DNA of 14,711 nt from Tepidisphaeraceae bacterium (GTDB taxonomy: Bacteria > Planctomycetota > Phycisphaerae > Tepidisphaerales > Tepidisphaeraceae): contig JANWHF010000029.1 in NCBI GenBank assembly GCA_025450555.1, positions 1 to 14,711 of the forward strand, written 5' to 3'. The notes below the pieces were generated by a model, which worked only from the letters and a program-made list of their open reading frames with translations, searched no databases and was not told the DNA's origin. Every line of letters starts with the position of its first letter. Within the stretch, counting starts at the first letter, position 1. This document shows, in pieces, positions 7,076 to 13,883 of the stretch. A program made the translations under genes and the position numbers.

Positions 7076-8446
7076 ATGGAGACGATTCGCATCGGCAACG
7101 CATCGGCCTTCTGGGGCGATTCCAATGACGCCCCGGCAAGCCTCGTCGAGCTGGCGCCAGATCTGGATTACCTCACGCTCGATTACCTGGCCGAAGTCTC
7201 GATGTCGATCCTGGCCAAGCAGCGCGAGCGCGATCCAGCGGCTGGTTATGCGCGAGATTTTGTCGGAGTTGTTACATCGCTGGCGCGATTCTGGAAGGAC
7301 GGTCGAAAGCTTCGCGTCGTGACCAATGCCGGCGGCTTGAACCCGGCTGGCTGCGCCGAGGCTTGTGCTCAAGTCCTGCGAAGTGCTGGCTGCCGAAATC
7401 TGCGCATCGGCATTGTCAGCGGCGATGATGTGCTGCCGGAGATTCAAGGAGCATTTGCAGCCGATCTCCATACGCGCGAGTTCGCCCACATGGAGAGTGG
7501 CGCGCCGATCGAAACGATCCGCGAGTCGTTGGTAACGGCTAACGCCTACATCGGCGCGGCTCCTATGGTCGAGGCTATCGCAAAGGGCGCTGACCTTGTC
7601 ATTAGCGGGCGAGTGGCCGATCCGAGTCTCACGGTTGCCCCATGTGTGGCTCACTTTGGTTGGAAACCAGGTGATTTCGCGCGTCTTGCCGGCGCGACCG
7701 TGGCTGGCCACCTGATTGAATGCGGCACCCAAGTCACCGGCGGCATCAGTACCGATTGGCTGGATCTCGACACTCGCAACATCGGCTACCCGATCGTTGA
7801 AGTTTCCGCCGACGGCTCCTGCGTCGTCACCAAACCCCAGAACACCGGCGGTCGCGTCAGCGAACAAAGCGTTAAAGAGCAGTTGGTATACGAGCTGGGT
7901 GATCCAAGCCGGTATCTCAGCCCCGATGCGACCGTGTCATTCCTCACGCTCAACGTTGAAGACCAGGGCAACAATCGCGTTCGCGTCTCCGGCGCGACCG
8001 GCGGCCCACCACCCGAGCAATACAAAGTGAGCGCGACCTATCGAGCCGGCTACCGCGCTGCGGGAATGCTGACGATTGTCGGACGCGATGCGGTGGAGAA
8101 GGCGCGCCGATGTGGCCAGATGGTTCTCGGACGTTTGCGTGCTGCCGGCAGTGAGCCGCAGCGCTATCACGTCGAATGCCTCGGCAGCGGCGATGCGATT
8201 GGCCAAGTCGCTCAAAGCAATTGCGAGGCCCTGCTGGAAACGGTGCTTCGCATCAGCGTGTTCGACCCGCGCAAAGAGATCGTCGAACGATTTACACGGG
8301 AGATCGCGCCGCTGGTCACCAGCGGCGCGCAGGGAACCACCGGCTATGCCGAGGGGCGGCCGCCGGTGCGGGAAGTCTTTGGCTATTGGCCGACGCTGAT
8401 TCCGCGAGCGAGGGTTAAGCCGCAGGTTCAGCTCATTGAGGTATGA
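7076..8446 (+). CDS. AtuA family protein, main domain (acyclic terpene utilisation AtuA, DUF1446)
   Basis: A 456-residue protein matching the large N-terminal domain of AtuA (DUF1446). Recognisable stretches include IRIGNASAFWGDS at the start, LDYLTLDYLAEVSM, VVTNAGGLNPAGCAEA, ADLVISGRVADPSLTVAP, and CGTQVTGG. AtuA was first named in the citronellol/geraniol (atu) cluster of Pseudomonas; its reaction is not established, though its genes recur next to carboxylases of branched CoA esters. It directly follows the carboxyltransferase gene and precedes a gene for the small AtuA C-terminal domain, so the protein that is one chain in Pseudomonas is two here. No signal peptide is seen. The start is uncertain: ATG 7076 has AGGAGG only at 14 bases, while an ATT at 7067 would be ideally spaced from it; ATG is preferred as the conventional choice. 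Confidence 0.9.
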   Translation: METIRIGNASAFWGDSNDAPASLVELAPDLDYLTLDYLAEVSMSILAKQRERDPAAGYARDFVGVVTSLARFWKDGRKLRVVTNAGGLNPAGCAEACAQVLRSAGCRNLRIGIVSGDDVLPEIQGAFAADLHTREFAHMESGAPIETIRESLVTANAYIGAAPMVEAIAKGADLVISGRVADPSLTVAPCVAHFGWKPGDFARLAGATVAGHLIECGTQVTGGISTDWLDLDTRNIGYPIVEVSADGSCVVTKPQNTGGRVSEQSVKEQLVYELGDPSRYLSPDATVSFLTLNVEDQGNNRVRVSGATGGPPPEQYKVSATYRAGYRAAGMLTIVGRDAVEKARRCGQMVLGRLRAAGSEPQRYHVECLGSGDAIGQVAQSNCEALLETVLRISVFDPRKEIVERFTREIAPLVTSGAQGTTGYAEGRPPVREVFGYWPTLIPRARVKPQVQLIEV

Positions 8447-8448
8447 CC

Positions 8449-8781
8449 ATGCCCGCGATCCGTTTGGGAGATATTGCTTATGCACGCAGCGGCGATAAAG
8501 GCGCGGGAGCGAACATCGGAGTCATCGCCCGCGAGCCGCGCGGCTACGAGATTCTGGAAAAACATTTGACGGCCGACTTGGTCGAACGATATTTCGCGCC
8601 CCTTCAGCCCGGCAAAGTGATCCGATACGAGCTGCCCAACCTGGGCGCCCTGAATTTCATTCTCCCGCACATCCTCGACGGCGGCGGCAGCGTTTCCCTT
8701 CGCACCGACGCCCAAGGCAAGGCCCTCGGACAAGCCATTCTCGAATTGCGTTTGGAAATTGACGCTAACGCCACGACATAA
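8449..8781 (+). CDS. Stand-alone AtuA C-terminal (ferredoxin-like fold) domain protein
   Basis: A 110-residue protein matching the small domain that ends full-length AtuA. The diagnostic stretch IRLGDIAYARSGDKGAGANI occurs near the N-terminus, followed by VIARE, RYELPNLGALNFIL and a Gly-rich LDGGGSVSLR. It probably pairs with the preceding AtuA main domain to give a two-chain version of the enzyme (inference from domain split and adjacency). ATG 8443 overlaps the upstream stop as ATGA, but GAGG (8438-8441) is 7 bases from ATG 8449 and only 1 base from 8443, so 8449 is the better start. It is the last gene of the + strand cluster; the stop at 8779-8781 is followed by a strong palindrome at 8803-8873. 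Confidence 0.88.
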   Translation: MPAIRLGDIAYARSGDKGAGANIGVIAREPRGYEILEKHLTADLVERYFAPLQPGKVIRYELPNLGALNFILPHILDGGGSVSLRTDAQGKALGQAILELRLEIDANATT

Positions 8782-8802
8782 AGGAGCGCTCCCCCGCCAA
8801 GT

Positions 8803-8873
8803 TTAGCCGCGACGCGAAGCGGAGCGCTTTGCACGAGCGATCGGAGAAGCGCTCCGCTTCGCGTCGCGGCTAA
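8803..8873. repeat. Perfect 27-base inverted repeat, possible bidirectional terminator
   Basis: The left arm 8803-8829 (TTAGCCGCGACGCG...GCGCTT) and right arm 8847-8873 are exact reverse complements over 27 bases with a 17-base loop. It stands between two convergent gene sets (stops at 8781 and 8892), so its transcript would fold the same way from either strand and could end or protect both messages. There is no T-run after either arm, so classic intrinsic termination is doubtful. A 10-base palindrome, GGAGCGCTCC (8783-8792), precedes it and shares the GGAGCGCT core. It looks like a REPIN-type dispersed element; copy number is unknown. Confidence 0.8.
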
Positions 8874-8891
8874 CCTGTGCGATCAAGGGGG

Positions 8892-9704
8892 CTATCGATT
8901 CGGGGCTTGTGCATTTTCCCCGGCAAAATGCAGCATTTCGAGAATTCGCCCACGAAGCTCCAGGAATTCGGAGCTGTTTCGCTGCCGGGGGCGAGGCTGA
9001 TTTATCTCGATGATACGTTCGATGCGCCCGGGGCGAGGGGTCATCATGACGATCCGATCGCTCATGTAGATGGCTTCGTCGATATCGTGGGTCACCAGCA
9101 GCATGGTCGTCCCACGATTCTGCCAGAGCCGAAGTACTTCATCCTGCATGCGCATGCGCGTGAAGGCATCGAGCGCGCCCAATGGCTCATCGAGAAGCAG
9201 CACCCGCGGATGATTCACCAGCGCCCGCGCCAAAGCAACGCGCTGCGCCATGCCGCCCGAGAGCTGGTGGGGGAATGCGTTTGCAAAGGATTCGAGCCCC
9301 ACAAGGCGCATGAAATCATCGACGTCATGCCGCTTCTCGCGAAGCACATTGCGCGCGGCTAACCCTGATTCGATATTCCGCCGAACCGTCAGCCAGGGAA
9401 AAAGATTGGGGTCCTGGAAGACCAGCCCGCGCTCGGCACTGGGACCGCTAATCGGATTAGCCCCGATGCGCAATTCCCCCGAGCTGGGCGCATCCAGACC
9501 CGCAATCAACCGAAGCAACGTCGATTTTCCGCAACCGCTGGGGCCAACGAGCGAAACCAGTTCGCCCGCGGCAATCGAAAGAGATACGTCCGATAGAGCC
9601 GCGACATGCGTCCCGTCGGCCGACACGTGTACTTTGCTGACGTTGCGGACCAGCAGCGATGAGGCCTTGGTCTGCAAATCATCCGCGGCAGTCGCCCCTA
9701 CCAT
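8892..9704 (-). CDS. ABC transporter ATPase, nitrate/sulfonate/taurine (SsuB/TauB) type
   Basis: The ATP-hydrolysing subunit of the importer formed with the two preceding genes of this operon. All ABC motifs are present in 270 residues: Walker A GPSGCGKST (54-62), Q-loop in LVFQDPNLFPWL, signature LSGGMAQRVALARAL, Walker B VLLLDEPLGALD, and switch His in LLVTHDIDEA. The FPWLTV pattern after the Q-loop and the TRMRMQDEVLRLW segment are typical of the SsuB/TauB/NrtD group. The start ATG 9704 overlaps the end of the permease gene by 7 bases, with AAGGGGG about 8 bases upstream. It is the last gene of the - strand operon. Specificity lies in the binding protein and cannot be read from this subunit. 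Confidence 0.94.
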   Translation of the reverse strand: MVGATAADDLQTKASSLLVRNVSKVHVSADGTHVAALSDVSLSIAAGELVSLVGPSGCGKSTLLRLIAGLDAPSSGELRIGANPISGPSAERGLVFQDPNLFPWLTVRRNIESGLAARNVLREKRHDVDDFMRLVGLESFANAFPHQLSGGMAQRVALARALVNHPRVLLLDEPLGALDAFTRMRMQDEVLRLWQNRGTTMLLVTHDIDEAIYMSDRIVMMTPRPGRIERIIEINQPRPRQRNSSEFLELRGRILEMLHFAGENAQAPNR

Positions 9705-10717
9705 TTGATGACCCCCTTCTGCCAGACCAGCACGCGATCGCGCAGCTTAAAGAGCAGCGTCATCAGCCCCGAGAAGAAAAAGGCCATGATGACGATGACC
9801 GCATAAACTTTCCCATAGTCGGCCCACTGCTGCGCCCAGGCCAGGTACCAACCCAGGCCCGACCGAACGCCGACTGTCTCAGCGACGATCAGCGTCAGGA
9901 ATGAAGCGCCCAGCCCCATGAACAGCCCGATGAAGATGCTCGGCATCGCCGCCGGAATGGCGACGCGGAAAATCAGAAACACTCGACCAGCACCCAGCGT
10001 CCGCGCGACATCCAGGTACGAAACACGGACGTTGGCAATCCCAGAAGCGGTCAGCATCGTCACCGGAAACCAGACCGCCAGCGCGATCAGGCTCGTCCCC
10101 GAGATGAATGCCGTCGGAAAAAGCATCAGGGCCAGAGGTACCAAAGCCGTGGCGGGAATCGGACCCAGCACTTTCAGGACCGGCATGCCCCAGTACCGAA
10201 ATCGAATCGACCAGCCGATGAGAACGCCGCAGAAAACGCCCAGGCTTGCGCCCACCATAAAACCCACGGACAGCAGCAGCAAGGAGTACCCCGTGCAGGT
10301 GGCGAGCATCCGCCAATTATCCACGAGGTTTTGAATCACCAGGTCCGGCCCGGGAAAGTATGGCAGCGGCATCAGCGCCAGCTTAAGCGTGATTAAATCC
10401 CAGAACCCCAGCAATAGCACGAATGCTGCAAGTAATGGCGCCTTGGGCGCAAACCAGGTCCTCACCGGTGCCAATGCGAGTTGGAGCAACAAGGCGATCA
10501 GACTCAGACCAAGCGTGATCTCAAGCAGCAACGGATACAGATGGCTCGGGAGCGTCGTCTGATGGCTGGGTAATCGGTCGACGGCCAGCGCGACGGACGT
10601 TGCAATGAACGGTGCGGCAGCGGTGAGGATGGCGCGGGGTCCAGGCGACCGTCGCGGAGCCGCAGCCTTAGCCGGCGGGCTCATGACAAACGAGGTTGAA
10701 ATCCCTTCCATCGACAT
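9698..10717 (-). CDS. ABC transporter permease (SsuC/TauC type) with N-terminal extension
   Basis: Membrane subunit of the importer, with the BPD_transp_1 domain over about the last 240 residues. The EAA loop that contacts the ATPase is clear: YLDVARTLGAG, then RVAIPAAMPSIFIGL, followed by a hydrophobic helix and IVAETVGVRSGLGW. At 339 residues it is longer than the usual 250-270. The extra N-terminal portion has about three additional hydrophobic segments (AAPFIATSVALAV, LLLEITLGLSLIALLLQLAL and LLAAFVLLLGFWDLI) before the conserved core. ATG 10717 is chosen: it lies 2 bases after the binding-protein stop and has GGGGA 6 bases upstream. ATG 10711 is an alternative and ATG 10738 would overlap the previous gene. 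Confidence 0.9.
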   Translation of the reverse strand: MSMEGISTSFVMSPPAKAAAPRRSPGPRAILTAAAPFIATSVALAVDRLPSHQTTLPSHLYPLLLEITLGLSLIALLLQLALAPVRTWFAPKAPLLAAFVLLLGFWDLITLKLALMPLPYFPGPDLVIQNLVDNWRMLATCTGYSLLLLSVGFMVGASLGVFCGVLIGWSIRFRYWGMPVLKVLGPIPATALVPLALMLFPTAFISGTSLIALAVWFPVTMLTASGIANVRVSYLDVARTLGAGRVFLIFRVAIPAAMPSIFIGLFMGLGASFLTLIVAETVGVRSGLGWYLAWAQQWADYGKVYAVIVIMAFFFSGLMTLLFKLRDRVLVWQKGVIKW

Positions 10718-10719
10718 CG

Positions 10720-11832
10720 CTAATCCCCGATGCAGCATTTGGCGCAGCAGGCCTTTTTCCCGGCCATCATGGCCGCCACCGCAACGGGATCGGTTGCTGG
10801 CTCCGGCTCGCCGGGCACTTTTTCAACCGTCAGCGTTTTGAGCCATTCGTCGTCCACGCCCGGCAGCGCCTGCCAGCCTCGCTGTGCCAGCGCAGCGGGA
10901 TCGGTTGAGGCGCTGAGCATGCCGGCCTTCTTCATTTCGATTGCTTGAAGCGCGATGCTGCGCTCGCAGGTGGAGACGCCGGGAACGTAGTGCAGCAATG
11001 CGAGCGCGGTCGCGTTTAATTCAGGAGTGGCGGCAAGGTACTTTTTTTCAGCCGAGAGCTTCGCGGCAGCCATGGGATTCACACCGACCCATTTCGCACC
11101 CTTCAAAAGCGCTCGCGTCACTTTGGCCGCTGCCACAGGATCATGACTCGCCAGGTCCTTGCTGACGACGACGGCACAGCAGTATTCATCTTTGAATGGA
11201 TCATCCTTGGACTGGTCGGCGATGGTACGAACGGTGCCATGCGAGAGCAGCAGCGATCCGATCGGCTCGGAGTCGGCAATCGCATCCACCTGCCCGCGCT
11301 CCATCGCCAGCTCGGTTGAGTCTGCGGGAAACACCACCCACGTGACGTCTTTGTTCACATCCATCCCATGGGCTGCCAGCACGCGATAGGCGAAAATCAT
11401 TGGCGGGCTGCCCATCGTCGAGACGGCAATTCGCTTGCCCTTCAAATCCTCGACGCTCTTGATATTCGATTTGCCCCACGCCTGGATTCGCAGGCAGCCG
11501 TGATGGATGCCGCCGGTCATCTTCACTTCCAGCCCCTGCTCGATAGGCTTGAGCAGATAGGGGACCAAGGTATGTGTCGCGTCAAATCGGCCGAAGCTCA
11601 GCCCCTGAAGCAGCGAATCCCAACTTGTCTTGACCAGCTCGACGTCCAGGCCCTCTTCCTTGAAATAGCCATTTTCGTACGCTGCAAAAATCGGCGCTTC
11701 GCAGGTGAGGCCGATGTAACAGACCTTCAGCTTTCGCTCTCGCTTGGAAGCCAGCAGATGCTTGCTGCAACTGCCGGAGCCCAGCAGCGCGCAGCTCAGG
11801 AGGGCGAGAATCAGCGGCTTGATGAATTTCAT
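10720..11832 (-). CDS. Cys-rich TauA/NrtA-like ABC transporter substrate-binding protein
   Basis: A 370-residue periplasmic binding protein of the NMT1/TauA/SsuA fold. Typical stretches are APIFAAYENGYFKEEGLDVE, FGRFDATHT, VEDLKGKRIAVSTMGSPP, and RGQVDAIADSEP. A hydrophobic signal sequence (about 4-20) precedes two candidate lipid-anchor cysteines, Cys14 (LLSC) and Cys22 (GSGSC); neither is a perfect lipobox. Unusual for the family are about ten further cysteines: KVCY (38), LTCE (44), HHGC (113), a YCC pair, STCE, and a C-terminal tail CCAKCC (362-367) four residues from... the end region IGD. These suggest bound metal or a thiol-reactive ligand. The ligand is unknown; taurine or sulfonate should not be assumed. 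ATG 11832 has TAGGAG 9 bases upstream, overlapping the regulator's stop codon, which suggests coupled translation. Confidence 0.9.
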   Translation of the reverse strand: MKFIKPLILALLSCALLGSGSCSKHLLASKRERKLKVCYIGLTCEAPIFAAYENGYFKEEGLDVELVKTSWDSLLQGLSFGRFDATHTLVPYLLKPIEQGLEVKMTGGIHHGCLRIQAWGKSNIKSVEDLKGKRIAVSTMGSPPMIFAYRVLAAHGMDVNKDVTWVVFPADSTELAMERGQVDAIADSEPIGSLLLSHGTVRTIADQSKDDPFKDEYCCAVVVSKDLASHDPVAAAKVTRALLKGAKWVGVNPMAAAKLSAEKKYLAATPELNATALALLHYVPGVSTCERSIALQAIEMKKAGMLSASTDPAALAQRGWQALPGVDDEWLKTLTVEKVPGEPEPATDPVAVAAMMAGKKACCAKCCIGD

Positions 11833-11844
11833 TCTCGGCCGCTC

Positions 11845-12339
11845 CTACCACTCGCTCCCCTGCGCTTCGTGCGGCTGGCGCGCTTTGCGCAGCAGCTCGA
11901 TCAGCAATTTCATCTCCTGCACTTCGAGATGACCCAGTTGACGCTGGTGGCAATCGCGCACTTCCTCACCGATCTGTTCGAGTAACTTGATTCCGGCCGG
12001 CGTGATTCCGACCAAAACGACCCGCCGGTTATCTGCCGGGCGATGGCGCTCCACCCAGCCGCGATCGACGAGCTTGTCGAGAAGGCGGGTGATGTCGGGA
12101 GCGCGGGAAACCAGCCGGCTCCCCAGGCTCAGCGTCGGCACCTTCTCCGGATGCGCCGCCCGCAGCAGACGAAGGGCGTTGTATTGCTGCGCGGTCAGCC
12201 CATGTCGGCCAAACAGCTCATCTTCCAACATGCGAAGCCGGTCATAAGTCCGCCAGAGGGAAAGAAATACCTCCTGCTGAGGCGAGTCAAACCGCCTGCG
12301 AACGGCGCGCGAGACTGACGAGGCGGTTGTCGAAACCAT
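11845..12339 (-). CDS. MarR-family transcriptional regulator
   Basis: A 164-residue winged-helix regulator. The HTH region runs through LTAQQYNALRLLRA, SLGSRLVSRAPDITRLLDKL and VDRGWVERHRPADNRR, with the wing ending VVLVGITPAG, the diagnostic MarR pattern. Flanking helices (FLSLWRTYDRLRMLEDELFG, and the C-terminal EMKLLIELLRKAR) form the dimer interface. It is the first gene of the operon and 12 bases separate it from the binding-protein gene, so it probably controls the transporter and itself in response to a ligand. The start is set by the promoter: a TGGACA-17-TATTAT pair ends 6 bases before ATG 12339, which makes the earlier candidates (ATG 12354, TTG 12360) lie upstream of transcription. 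No Shine-Dalgarno precedes it, consistent with a leaderless message. Confidence 0.9.
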   Translation of the reverse strand: MVSTTASSVSRAVRRRFDSPQQEVFLSLWRTYDRLRMLEDELFGRHGLTAQQYNALRLLRAAHPEKVPTLSLGSRLVSRAPDITRLLDKLVDRGWVERHRPADNRRVVLVGITPAGIKLLEQIGEEVRDCHQRQLGHLEVQEMKLLIELLRKARQPHEAQGSEW

Positions 12340-12345
12340 GCTTGC

Positions 12346-12374
12346 ATAATACATGTTCAAACAAGTCTTGTCCA
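12346..12374 (-). promoter_or_regulatory. Predicted sigma70-like promoter of the marR-transporter operon with overlapping palindrome
   Basis: On the - strand, -35 TGGACA (12374-12369) and -10 TATTAT (12351-12346) are each 5/6 to consensus with an ideal 17-base spacer. The predicted transcription start falls at or within a base or two of ATG 12339. The palindrome ACAAGTCTTGT (12361-12371, perfect 5+1+5) covers part of the spacer and the edge of the -35 box, a suitable place for autorepression by the MarR protein. The site is short for a MarR operator (commonly 16-20 bases), so only a core may be visible. Confidence 0.55.
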
Positions 12375-12441
12375 GACGATTCTTTATGGATCAGCCCGTC
12401 CGATAACGGTTGGAAAAAAACCCCGATTCGACAAGATCAAC

Positions 12442-12555
12442 ATGAAGCCCAAATGGTGGATAAGCAAAGATGCGGTGGTCAAACGATCTGCTTGGCGCTC
12501 AATTAATCGGTCCGTTAGAATCCTTTGCGACGACGAAACCGGTTGTTCAGCATGA
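12442..12555 (+). other. 37-codon ORF overlapping the start of the metallopeptidase gene
   Basis: ATG 12442 opens a 37-codon frame beginning MKPKWWISKD that ends at TGA 12553-12555, overlapping ATG 12552 as ATGA. The product would be basic with three Trp. It has no clear ribosome site, and the best promoter for the downstream gene (12492-12521) lies inside it, which argues against it. It is listed because the ATGA overlap could supply coupling for a gene that has no Shine-Dalgarno of its own. It is not recognised. Confidence 0.15.
12492..12521 (+). promoter_or_regulatory. Candidate promoter for the Tat-exported metallopeptidase gene
   Basis: TTGGCG (12492-12497, 4/6 to TTGACA) and TAGAAT (12516-12521, 5/6 to TATAAT) are 18 bases apart. 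The expected start of transcription, near 12528, leaves a short leader of about 24 bases before ATG 12552. It is divergent from the marR promoter; the rest of the 212-base gap between the two genes shows an A7 run (12414-12420) and nothing else I can name. Confidence 0.4.
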
Positions 12556-13877
12556 TGTACTCCAGGCGCGGATTTTTGGGCTTGGGACTGGCTCTGCTCT
12601 TACCGACGGCAGGCCGCGCCGCTCCTTCCACTCCATCGCGGAACGTCAGCAATTTGACCCCCTCGATGAAGGTCTACCCCTCGCGCTATTACATCATTCA
12701 CAGCGACCTCGATCGCGATGATGTGAAAGAGGCCATCATTCGCATGAATAAGATGGCCGAGGAATATCACCAGCGCACGCTGGGTTTCTCCGGCGAGGTC
12801 CGCGATCGCCTGCCCTTTTACCTCTTCCGCAATAAGGACGACTACTACGCCTCGGGTGGCCTCCCCGGATCGGCCGGCGTCTTCCGCGGGAAAGATCTTC
12901 TGGCCCTGGCCGGCGACCATCCCGACCCCTACACCTGGCATGTCGTCCAGCACGAAGGCTTCCACCAGTTTGCCGCCGCGGTGATTCGCGGCCACCTGCC
13001 GCCCTGGCTCAATGAAGGCATCGCCGAATACTTTGGCGAGAGCCTCTTCACCGGCGACGGATTTATCAGCGGCATCATCCCCCCCGGCCGGCTCAAGCGC
13101 GTGCAGGCCCAGATCCGCGATAACAAATTCCGCTCGATCGCGCAGATGATGCAACTCTCACAAGATGCGTGGAACTCCAAGCTCACCGGCGCAAACTACG
13201 ACCAGGCCTGGTCGATGGTCCATTTCCTGGCCCATGGCGAAAACGGTAAGTACCAGCAGCCCTTCGTCGGCTTCATGCAGGCATTGGGGCGCGGCATCCC
13301 CTTCAACAACGCCTGGCGTCGTACCTTCGGCGACGTCAACGGCTTCGAAGATCATTGGCGCGACTACTGGCTGGGCCTCGATCCCGATCCCACCGCCGAT
13401 TTATATGCCCAGGCCACCACCGCCACGCTCACCAGCTTTTTCGCCCGTGCCGTCGAGCAGCGCCAGCATTTTTCCAGCTTCGATGAATTCCTCCAGCAAG
13501 CCTCGGACGGCAAGATCAAGACCGGCGAATCGGAAGATGATTGGCTGCCGCCTGATCTGCTCGCACATGCCGTCGAGTCGGTCAATAAGGTGAAAGCCAC
13601 CGGCGCCCTCCACCCCGAAGGCCTGCACGGCCCGCAGCTCACCCTGACGCTTTCCAGCGGAATGAATTTGGTCGGCACCGCGCTGGTACGTTACGGACAT
13701 GTCACCAAGGTATCAGTCGATGCCGATGACACCGCCGAATCAGTCGCCAAGGCCCGGCAGTTGATCGATGAGGGTAAGAAGCCGCAGGCGCGGACGGTTC
13801 TGATGGATGCCCTAAAGGCCCATCCCAATTCCCCGGCAGCGAAGGATGCCAGGGATCTGATCAAGCAAACGCGGTAG
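12552..13877 (+). CDS. Tat-exported HExxH (gluzincin-like, peptidase MA/DUF1570-type) metallopeptidase
   Basis: A 441-residue protein with a textbook twin-arginine signal: SRRGFLGLG at residues 4-12, a hydrophobic stretch, and a likely AxA-type cleavage near GRAAP (21-25). The catalytic zinc motif HEGFH is at 134-138, and LPPWLNEGIAEYFGE follows, with Glu154 or Glu158 as the probable third ligand, the arrangement of gluzincins of the peptidase-MA group. The C-terminal 50 residues (ESVAKARQLIDEGKKPQART...) look like a TPR-type helical repeat. A folded, metal-loaded enzyme exported to the periplasm or cell surface fits the Tat signal; the substrate is unknown. ATG 12552 or the adjacent ATG 12555 is the start; TTG 12525 would put a basic extension before the Tat motif. 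No ribosome site is evident. It is divergent from the marR operon. Confidence 0.8.
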   Translation: MMYSRRGFLGLGLALLLPTAGRAAPSTPSRNVSNLTPSMKVYPSRYYIIHSDLDRDDVKEAIIRMNKMAEEYHQRTLGFSGEVRDRLPFYLFRNKDDYYASGGLPGSAGVFRGKDLLALAGDHPDPYTWHVVQHEGFHQFAAAVIRGHLPPWLNEGIAEYFGESLFTGDGFISGIIPPGRLKRVQAQIRDNKFRSIAQMMQLSQDAWNSKLTGANYDQAWSMVHFLAHGENGKYQQPFVGFMQALGRGIPFNNAWRRTFGDVNGFEDHWRDYWLGLDPDPTADLYAQATTATLTSFFARAVEQRQHFSSFDEFLQQASDGKIKTGESEDDWLPPDLLAHAVESVNKVKATGALHPEGLHGPQLTLTLSSGMNLVGTALVRYGHVTKVSVDADDTAESVAKARQLIDEGKKPQARTVLMDALKAHPNSPAAKDARDLIKQTR

Positions 13878-13883
13878 CTCCCC

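Noticed and set aside
8892..11832. Naming the importer as a taurine, sulfonate or nitrate transporter (tau/ssu/nrt)
   Set aside because: Only family-level similarity is visible; no sulfonate or nitrate enzymes are nearby, and the binding protein's cysteines are atypical.
12340..12360. Earlier MarR starts at TTG 12360 or ATG 12354
   Set aside because: Both fall upstream of or within the predicted -10 box, so they would not be transcribed from the best promoter.
12525..12551. TTG 12525 as start of the metallopeptidase
   Set aside because: It would place nine extra residues before the Tat motif, with no ribosome site and too close to the predicted transcription start.
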